Below are positions 58,096 through 64,000 of a stretch of DNA of 64,000 nt, piece after piece. The DNA is from Peribacillus glennii (GTDB taxonomy: Bacteria > Bacillota > Bacilli > Bacillales > DSM-1321), in contig NZ_QVTD01000003.1 in assembly GCF_003429105.1 (NCBI RefSeq), positions 1,488,001-1,552,000 on the forward strand, read 5' to 3'. The translations under genes were made by a program, and so were the position numbers. The notes beneath the pieces were generated by a model. The model was not told the DNA's origin and did not search any database. It saw only the letters and a list, made by a program, of their open reading frames with translations. Position 1 is the stretch's first letter. Each line of letters begins with the position of its first letter.

Positions 58096-59334
58096 TCACT
58101 CGCTTTTTCCAATAATCGCAAGCTTTCTGGTTTTCTCCTTTACGTCTTCAGGGTCGGCTTTGAGCCTTGCAACCCCCGTTTCCATGGCTGCTTTGGCAAC
58201 TGCCGCCGCAACTGCAGGAGCAACTCTCTCATCGAATGGAGCAGGAATCACATAGTCGGCATGAAGTTCTTCTACCGTTATCAATCCCGCAATCGCATCC
58301 ACTGCCGCCACTTTCATTTTTTCATTGATATGGGTCGCCCGTACATCTAGGGCACCCCGGAAGATTCCCGGGAATGCAAGTACATTGTTTACCTGGTTAG
58401 GGAAGTCCGACCTTCCTGTTCCGACAACTATCGCCCCGGCAGCTTTTGCATCATCCGGCATGATTTCCGGATCGGGATTCGCCATTGCAAATATAATCGG
58501 ATCTGCATTCATCGATGCCACCATTTCCTTCGTTAATGCTCCGGCAACGGAAACACCTATAAACACATCCGCTCCCTTTATGACTTCTTGAAGGCTTCCT
58601 TCGAGCCTGTGGCGGTTTGTAATCTTGGCTATTTGGTCTTTGACTTCATTCATGCCAAAGGTACGCCCTTCATAGACCGCCCCCTTGGAATCGCACATGA
58701 TGATATCCCGTACCCCATAGCTGTATAGTAATTTTATGATTGCGATTCCGGCTGCTCCTGCGCCGCTTGCAACCACTTTTATTTCCGGCATTGATTTGCC
58801 CGTTATCCTAAGCGCGTTAACAAGGCCGGCAACCGTCACGATCGCTGTGCCATGCTGATCATCATGGAAAACGGGAATGTCCATTTCCTTTTTAAGCCTG
58901 TCTTCGATGATGAAGCAGTTCGGGGCGGCAATATCCTCAAGGTTCACTCCGCCGAATGTCGGTTCCAGCATCTTAACGGTATCTACAATTTTATCCACAT
59001 CAGTCGTTTTTAGACATATCGGAAAAGCATCGACACCAGCAAAGCTTTTGAACAGTACCGCTTTCCCCTCCATCACCGGCATGGCAGCTTCAGGCCCGAT
59101 ATTGCCAAGGCCAAGCACAGCCGTCCCGTCAGAAACAACCGCTACGGTATTGCCTTTCATAGTATAGTCATATACCGATTCTGGTTTGTCATAGATTTCT
59201 TTGCATGGCTCTGCCACCCCAGGTGAGTAGGCCAGGCTTAAATCTTCGGCATTCCTTACAGGAACCTTTGATACAGTTTCAAGCTTCCCTTTATTTGTTT
59301 TGTGCATGTGCAAGGCTTCTTCTCGTAATGACAA
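58096..59334 (-). CDS. malS: NAD(P)-dependent malic enzyme
   Basis: 412 aa, oxidative decarboxylation of malate to pyruvate. It has AYSPGVAEPCKEI near 38, DGTAVLGLGNIGPEAAMPVMEGKA near 70, EDIAAPNCFIIEDRLKKEM and FHDDQHGTAIVTVAGL with metal ligands, and VVASGAGAAGIAIIKLL as dinucleotide fold. It corresponds to B. subtilis YtsJ (NADP-preferring) by position next to dnaE and accDA. The start TTG (MSLREEAL) has GAGGAG 8 nt upstream; a GTG three codons earlier is too close. Confidence 0.93.
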   Translation of the reverse strand: MSLREEALHMHKTNKGKLETVSKVPVRNAEDLSLAYSPGVAEPCKEIYDKPESVYDYTMKGNTVAVVSDGTAVLGLGNIGPEAAMPVMEGKAVLFKSFAGVDAFPICLKTTDVDKIVDTVKMLEPTFGGVNLEDIAAPNCFIIEDRLKKEMDIPVFHDDQHGTAIVTVAGLVNALRITGKSMPEIKVVASGAGAAGIAIIKLLYSYGVRDIIMCDSKGAVYEGRTFGMNEVKDQIAKITNRHRLEGSLQEVIKGADVFIGVSVAGALTKEMVASMNADPIIFAMANPDPEIMPDDAKAAGAIVVGTGRSDFPNQVNNVLAFPGIFRGALDVRATHINEKMKVAAVDAIAGLITVEELHADYVIPAPFDERVAPAVAAAVAKAAMETGVARLKADPEDVKEKTRKLAIIGKSE

Positions 59335-59393
59335 TGTGTTCACTCCTCGGGTTATTCAAAAGGAAGATGGGTTGTAAAATCCAGTCGCAAAAA

Positions 59394-59406
59394 GTGGTCT
59401 GACCAC
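59394..59406. promoter_or_regulatory. FadR/PdhR-type palindrome upstream of malS
   Basis: GTGGTCTGACCAC, whose core TGGTCTGACCA is identical to the core bound by E. coli FadR and fits the FCD-group TGGT-N3-ACCA pattern. It lies just after the putative -10 of malS. It could also act as a small terminator for dnaE, since TTTTT follows on the minus strand. Confidence 0.65.
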
Positions 59407-59420
59407 GATGCCTTTCTTTA

Positions 59421-59448
59421 AATATAACATAACTGAACAATTTGTGAA
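59421..59448 (-). promoter_or_regulatory. probable malS promoter
   Basis: TTCACA, 16-nt spacer, TATATT on the minus strand, immediately downstream of dnaE, with the palindrome 14 nt further on. Confidence 0.5.
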
Positions 59449-59451
59449 TCA

Positions 59452-62400
59452 TTAATCTTGTTTTAATACGACGTTCCCATCTCCTGCGATTGCCTTTAAT
59501 TTCGTTAAAAGTTCCGCGGTCGGCGTTACCCAGTCCCCTAAAGACAATTGTACATACCTGTCTTCCCTTTCGTAATAAAGCATGACTTTCGTTGTTCCTT
59601 TATATTTGAATAATGCTTGTTTGAGTCGTTTTAAATTGGAGGCAGTCTGTTTATCCTTTTCGATTTTTATAAACAGTCGTGAACTTTTTTCTTCCATCAT
59701 ATCTTTTAACTCTTCGAGGGAGTAAATTTCCTGGATAATGAATTGCTTTTTGCTGTCCCGTTCCTCTATCGTCCCGCTTAACATGGCAATATTACCGTTA
59801 ACCAGCATCGGCATGTGGTTTTTATATACAGTCGGAAAAGCTACTGCATCAAGGTCGCCGGTTTCATCACTTACCGTCAGGAAGGCCATTGCTTCTCCCT
59901 TTTTTGTACGTATGCTTTTGACAGAGGAAATATACACCCCCAATAATGCCTTATTTTCTGTTTTTAATATCGCATTGTCTATCGAAACTGCTCCGAAATG
60001 ACGGAAGATCTTCCTGTATGACGCAACCGGATGATTCGATAAATAAAGGCCCAGTACACTTTTTTCAAAATACAGTTTATCCTCCATCCGGATTGGTTCG
60101 ACATCCACATATTTGGGCTTTAACGACAACTCATCGGATCCAAACAAGTCGAACCCTCCGTCTTCGGGTTTAACAAGTTCTGCATGGCTTAACGCGACAT
60201 CAAGGCTTGCGAGCAGGGTTGCCCGGTCTTCCCCGAATTCATCAAAGGCACCTGAATGGATGAGTGCCTCAAGGATGTTTCTTCCTGCGGCTTTGCTTGC
60301 AACCCGGAGGCAAAAATCGAATAAATCCTTGAATTTCTTTTGCCTTCTTGCCTGGAATATTTCTTTAAGCGCCGCACCGCCGATCCCTTTAAGCGCCGCC
60401 AGGCTAAACCGTATCCCTTCCTTTTCTGCCTGGAACGGGTATCCGCTTTTATTGATCGAAGGAGGCAGGACAGGAATCCCCTTGTTCTTTGCTTCGCCCA
60501 CATACTGGGCAATTTTATCTTCGTTGCCGATCACCGATGTCAGCAAAGAAGCCATGAAAAATCCTGGGAAATGCGCCTTCAAGAAAGCCAGCTGGTAGGC
60601 TATAAAGCTATACGCTACTGCGTGGCTGCGGTTAAAACCATAATTGGCGAACCGGACGATGCTGTCATAAACTTCATTGGCAATATCCGGTGAATACCCC
60701 TGTTTTTTCGCCCCGTTTACAAAATGCGCTCTCTCCCTGTCTAGGACGTCTTTCTTTTTCTTGGAAACTGCACGCCTGAGCAAATCCGCTTCGCCCAGCG
60801 TAAAACCGGCCATTTTGGAGGCTATTTGCATGATTTGCTCCTGGTAGACGATTACCCCGTAAGTATCCTCCAAAATAGGCTGTAAGTCCGGATGCAAATA
60901 ATCGATTGATTTCAGTCCATGCTTCCGTTCAATAAACAAGGGGATATTCTCCATCGGTCCCGGGCGATACAGGGCGTTCACCGCAACGATATCTTCAAAG
61001 CGTGTAGGGGCAAGCTTCATGATTACCTTCCTGATTCCCTCCGACTCAAGCTGGAATACGCCTGTCGTATCCCCTTTACTTAGAAGCCGGAACGTTTTCG
61101 CGTCATCCATTGGGATGTCTTCTATATGCACTTTTTGTCCTGTTCCTTTTTGGATGTTTGATACTATATTATCTATCAGTGTCAAATTCCGGAGACCCAG
61201 AAAATCCATTTTCAAAAGCCCCAGCTCTTCAAGAAGATCCATTGGAAATTGAGTAAGATGAATGCCTTCATGTCCCTGTTGGATTGCGATAATTTCCGTA
61301 AGCGGCAAGTCGCTGATCACCACCCCTGCTGCATGTGTGGAAGTATGGCGGGGAAGCCCTTCAAGTTTTAATGCCGTTTCAAAGAGTGACTGGTTAAAAT
61401 TACTCTCATTCACGAAATCCCTTAACGCGTTCGATTCTTTAAAAGCCCCCTTAAGGGTAGTTCCCAATCGCGATGGGATCATTCTGGACAGTCTTTCCTG
61501 TTCCTTTGCATTCAAACCGTATGCGCGGCCGGTATCGCGTATCGCCGCTTTAGCAGCAAAAGTACCGAACGTAATGATCTGGGCTACGTGCAGCTCACCG
61601 TACTTCGAGGCAACGTACGAAATGACTTCCTCCCTCCGATTGTCGGGGAAATCAATATCGATATCCGGCATGCTAATGCGATCAGGATTGAGAAACCTTT
61701 CAAACAAGAGCTTATGTTTAATTGGGTCGACATCGGTGATCTCCAAAACATAGGCCACCATGGAACCTGCGGCCGACCCTCGTCCCGGTCCGGTCAGGAT
61801 GTGATTTTTCCGCGCATACTTCATAAAATCCCAGACGATGAGGAAATAGTCGCTGAAATTCATTTTTTTAATTACTGACAATTCATATTGCAACCGTTCA
61901 TAATGTCCAGTCTGCGGATTCCTGTATCTCTTTTGAAGCCCGTCGAGGCAAACTTCCTTCAGAAGCTCATCGGCTGCCATGCCCCCTTCTACAGGGTACT
62001 TGGGCAGCAATGAGCGGTTAAACGTAATGTTCACATCACACTCGCCGGAAATTTTCAGCGTGTTTTCCAATAAATCAGGCAAATCGAGGAATTGTTCGGC
62101 GATTTCTTTTCCTGTTTTCAGGTAATTTTCTCCCCCGAGAGGCTCGATTCGGTTTTGATCTGATAATTTCTCGCCGTTTTTCACAGCTTCAAGCACTTCC
62201 TTAGCCAGTGCATCCTCCTTATTTAAGTAAAAAACGGGATTGGTAGCGGCCATCGGTATGCCTGTTTCTTGTGAAAGACGTTTCAAGAGGGCTTCCATGT
62301 CTTCTTCGGGAGCCGGCATGCGCTGCATTGATAGATAGAAAGATTCCCTTCCAAAAATGCTTTGGTATAATTTCGCCGTCTCTTTTGCCTGCTCGAATTC

Positions 62401-62808
62401 CCCTAATCTTAGAAAGGTCTCAATCCTGCCAGGAGCCCCTGGTGAAATGGATATCAGACCTTTTGAATAGGCACCAAGCCATTTAAGCGGGATTCCGGCA
62501 GCCGATTTCGTTTTTATGGCACTGGTGATTTTCAACAGATTTTGATAGCCCTCATTATTCCTGGCCAATAAAATGAGCGGATATGGCTCTTCTTGCCCGT
62601 CCAGGACATCAGCCAGCAATCCGATAATTGGTTTTATGCCCTGCTTTTGGCATTCTTTATAAAAATAAATGGAACCATACATGACATTCCTGTCGGTTAA
62701 AGCAAGTGCCGGAAACCCCTTGGCCTTGGCCTGTGACACTAACTCGTCTATTTTGACGGTGCTTGACAGCAAGCTGTACGCACTTTGTATATGGAGATGG
62801 ATAAACAC
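59452..62808 (-). CDS. dnaE: DNA polymerase III subunit alpha (DnaE)
   Basis: 1118 aa, the DnaE-type replicative polymerase of low-GC Firmicutes, which extends RNA primers before PolC takes over. N-terminal PHP domain (FIHLHIQSAYSLL), palm catalytic acids in PDIDIDFPDNRREEVISYVASKYG near 385, the GPGRGSAAGSMVAYVL loop near 335, helix-hairpin-helix region near 810 and OB-fold near 960-1040. The start is GTG after GGTGGG; no better start is in frame. Confidence 0.96.
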   Translation of the reverse strand: MFIHLHIQSAYSLLSSTVKIDELVSQAKAKGFPALALTDRNVMYGSIYFYKECQKQGIKPIIGLLADVLDGQEEPYPLILLARNNEGYQNLLKITSAIKTKSAAGIPLKWLGAYSKGLISISPGAPGRIETFLRLGEFEQAKETAKLYQSIFGRESFYLSMQRMPAPEEDMEALLKRLSQETGIPMAATNPVFYLNKEDALAKEVLEAVKNGEKLSDQNRIEPLGGENYLKTGKEIAEQFLDLPDLLENTLKISGECDVNITFNRSLLPKYPVEGGMAADELLKEVCLDGLQKRYRNPQTGHYERLQYELSVIKKMNFSDYFLIVWDFMKYARKNHILTGPGRGSAAGSMVAYVLEITDVDPIKHKLLFERFLNPDRISMPDIDIDFPDNRREEVISYVASKYGELHVAQIITFGTFAAKAAIRDTGRAYGLNAKEQERLSRMIPSRLGTTLKGAFKESNALRDFVNESNFNQSLFETALKLEGLPRHTSTHAAGVVISDLPLTEIIAIQQGHEGIHLTQFPMDLLEELGLLKMDFLGLRNLTLIDNIVSNIQKGTGQKVHIEDIPMDDAKTFRLLSKGDTTGVFQLESEGIRKVIMKLAPTRFEDIVAVNALYRPGPMENIPLFIERKHGLKSIDYLHPDLQPILEDTYGVIVYQEQIMQIASKMAGFTLGEADLLRRAVSKKKKDVLDRERAHFVNGAKKQGYSPDIANEVYDSIVRFANYGFNRSHAVAYSFIAYQLAFLKAHFPGFFMASLLTSVIGNEDKIAQYVGEAKNKGIPVLPPSINKSGYPFQAEKEGIRFSLAALKGIGGAALKEIFQARRQKKFKDLFDFCLRVASKAAGRNILEALIHSGAFDEFGEDRATLLASLDVALSHAELVKPEDGGFDLFGSDELSLKPKYVDVEPIRMEDKLYFEKSVLGLYLSNHPVASYRKIFRHFGAVSIDNAILKTENKALLGVYISSVKSIRTKKGEAMAFLTVSDETGDLDAVAFPTVYKNHMPMLVNGNIAMLSGTIEERDSKKQFIIQEIYSLEELKDMMEEKSSRLFIKIEKDKQTASNLKRLKQALFKYKGTTKVMLYYEREDRYVQLSLGDWVTPTAELLTKLKAIAGDGNVVLKQD

Positions 62809-62886
62809 ATTTTTCGCCCACCTTTACCAGGCTTTCTTTCTTTACATTATAGAACCTAATCGCAAAAAAAGAAAATATGTTCTCAT

Positions 62887-62926
62887 TTTGGCATTTTTCC
62901 GTTAAAGGAAATTCATATATGCCAAA
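62887..62926. promoter_or_regulatory. nested palindrome between dnaE and ytrH
   Basis: TTTGGCAT ... ATGCCAAA with an inner TTTCC / GGAAA. It lies in the divergent promoter region and may be an operator or a cruciform. Confidence 0.4.
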
Positions 62927-62983
62927 GTTTGTCCATATATATAAACATAAGTCTAATATTTTTAAAACAAGAGGATGGTCAGG

Positions 62984-63319
62984 ATGAACGAAGCTTTTTT
63001 TCCTGCTTTTATTAACAGCTATTTCACATCGCTGGGTTTGTTGCTCGGCGGTTCTTTAATGGGAGGGCTTGCGGCGTTTTTTACCGGGCAGGCGCCGCTT
63101 ACAGCGATTTTCAGGCTATCGGATTCATTGAGGATCTGGGCGATCATTGCGGCAATCGGCGGTACATTCGATACCGTCTATTCTTTCGAACGCGGGCTTT
63201 TTAATGGGGAAACAAAGGATATCATAAAGCAATTTCTGCTGATCCTCTCCGCGATGGGCGGTGCCCAAACAGGAGCACAGCTGATAAACTGGCTGACACA
63301 GGATTATATTTCGCCATGA
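62984..63319 (+). CDS. ytrH: Sporulation protein YtrH
   Basis: 111 aa membrane protein with three hydrophobic segments (about 7-33, 48-60 and 80-98). NSYFTSLGLLLGGSLMGGLAAFFTG and SLRIWAIIAAIGGTFDTVYSFERGL are the YtrH signature. In B. subtilis ytrHI belong to the sigma-E regulon and are needed for full sporulation. TTCATAT ... CATATATA upstream loosely resembles a sigma-E promoter. The ATG at 62984 fits GAGG at 9 nt. The stop overlaps the ytrI start. Confidence 0.93.
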   Translation: MNEAFFPAFINSYFTSLGLLLGGSLMGGLAAFFTGQAPLTAIFRLSDSLRIWAIIAAIGGTFDTVYSFERGLFNGETKDIIKQFLLILSAMGGAQTGAQLINWLTQDYISP

Positions 63320-63816
63320 GGGTTCCGCAATATCATCATGTCCGTGCCTGGCTGCGTTTTTTTTCCGGTGTGATTATCGGAGCGGTTATAAGCTGGATGG
63401 TTTTCTTATTCATGTATGGTGTGCTGCAGGAAAAACAGATTCAAAAGATCAACTACCAGCAGAAGATCATTAAAAATCTAAGTGATAAAAATGATATTTG
63501 GGAAGAGGACTATGAAAAGCTGAATGAAGAAACGGAAAAGAAACTGAAGATCCAAGACCTTCAAATCACTATTTTAAATGGGGACACCTATCATTTGGAC
63601 CATTTAAGCATAGCGGAAGCAGAGGATGCCATCCGGGCTGACTTAGCTTCTCTGATTGCCAAAGACGTAGAAACCATCTATAACGGAAGGTCTCTGTTAA
63701 AAAAATCCATTGAAAATAAAATCCTCGACATTAATAAAAGGCGTTACAGATTGGATGTGGCCGAAATATTTTTCTATACAAACATGAAAATAGAAGTCCG
63801 CCTTGTACGCCTGTAA
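63316..63816 (+). CDS. ytrI: Sporulation membrane protein YtrI
   Basis: 166 aa with one N-terminal transmembrane helix (about 14-36, FFSGVIIGAVISWMVFLFMY), a coiled coil (about 38-78) and a C-terminal domain with TYHLDHLSIAEAEDAIRADLASLIAKDVE. Partner of YtrH; its ATG overlaps the ytrH stop in ATGA, showing translational coupling. Confidence 0.92.
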   Translation: MRVPQYHHVRAWLRFFSGVIIGAVISWMVFLFMYGVLQEKQIQKINYQQKIIKNLSDKNDIWEEDYEKLNEETEKKLKIQDLQITILNGDTYHLDHLSIAEAEDAIRADLASLIAKDVETIYNGRSLLKKSIENKILDINKRRYRLDVAEIFFYTNMKIEVRLVRL

Positions 63817-63955
63817 AGAAATAAAATTACAAGCATTGTTTAATCTGACTTAAGGGGCCAGACTCCACAACTCGGGTATCTAGATATTAATGCAAAGTCC
63901 AAATCCAGAAGGTTCTATGGTGTCAAACCCCTTATAGGTCAGCCTCATTATGCCC
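63817..63955. other. short gap at the right end
   Basis: 140 bp between convergent genes. An imperfect hairpin with GGGGCCAGACTCC and GGTGTCAAACCCC is present, but no clean terminator was defined. Confidence 0.35.
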
Positions 63956-64000
63956 TTATTTGCCGCACAGTTCCTGTAAGTCTTTCATTATTTCATCTGC
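63956..64000 (-). CDS. C-terminal 14 codons of a gene beyond the window, perhaps nrnA
   Basis: The minus strand reads ADEIMKDLQELCGK and a TAA stop, without interruption to the window edge. In B. subtilis the neighbour of ytrI is ytqI (nrnA, oligoribonuclease/pAp-phosphatase), and such an ending would fit, but 14 residues cannot prove it. Confidence 0.35.
   Translation of the reverse strand, partial: ADEIMKDLQELCGK

Overview
This window is chromosomal DNA of a low-GC, endospore-forming Firmicute of the family Bacillaceae. The evidence is the spore genes (sspI, ytxC, ytaF, ytvI, ytrH, ytrI), two T-box leaders, an L20-type infC leader, frequent TTG/GTG starts after strong Shine-Dalgarno sequences, and a gene order that follows Bacillus subtilis from uvrC/trxA to dnaE/ytrHI. 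The genus cannot be fixed from this stretch. No tRNA, rRNA, prophage, insertion sequence or CRISPR array was seen. Almost everything is read from the minus strand; rnhC, sspI, ytvI and ytrHI are the plus-strand exceptions.

Layout, left to right. 1-6600: uvrC (cut by the edge), trxA, then fatty-acid beta-oxidation (etfA, etfB, an enoyl-CoA hydratase, fadR, lcfA) with a FadR palindrome in front of fadR. 6700-13600: DNA repair and division (an unlisted 26-residue membrane peptide, a DUF350 protein, mutS2, polX, cvpA-like, zapA, rnhC). 13600-23100: pheST with a T-box, an rRNA methyltransferase, sspI, a YsnF-like stress protein, an M42 aminopeptidase, a dimeric dUTPase and two small membrane proteins. 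23100-33400: infC-rpmI-rplT with leader, a GNAT enzyme, thrS with a T-box, ytxC, dnaI, dnaB, nrdR, speD. 33700-43700: gapB with CcpN boxes, coaE, ytaF, mutM, polA, phoR, a frameshifted phoP, and a MaoC-like hydratase. 43800-59400: central carbon metabolism (mdh, icd, citZ, aceA, pyk, pfkA, accA, accD, malS) with ytwI, ytvI, fxsA and a GntR/FCD regulator. 59400-64000: dnaE, ytrH, ytrI and the last codons of a further gene.

The carbon genes make a coherent set: beta-oxidation feeds acetyl-CoA to the TCA cycle and, through aceA, to the glyoxylate shunt; gapB and malS support gluconeogenesis and NADPH or pyruvate supply; accDA runs fatty acids the other way. Control sites visible in the DNA fit this: a FadR box at fadR, CcpN boxes at gapB, a cre site at citZ, a TGGTCTGACCA palindrome in front of the malS-GntR-accDA cluster, and three copies of an AT-rich palindrome at aceA.

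The least explained signals are non-coding. A ~100-nt structured element occurs three times (32805-32921 plus, 43062-43164 plus, 54010-54121 minus), with conserved primary blocks around hairpins whose stems differ but still pair. Two intergenic regions (20059-20175 and 24741-24960) are built of degenerate units repeating every ~20 nt with different consensus sequences. Other points of note are a single-base frameshift in phoP at a T7 run and a terminator-like hairpin between the polA promoter region and its start codon.
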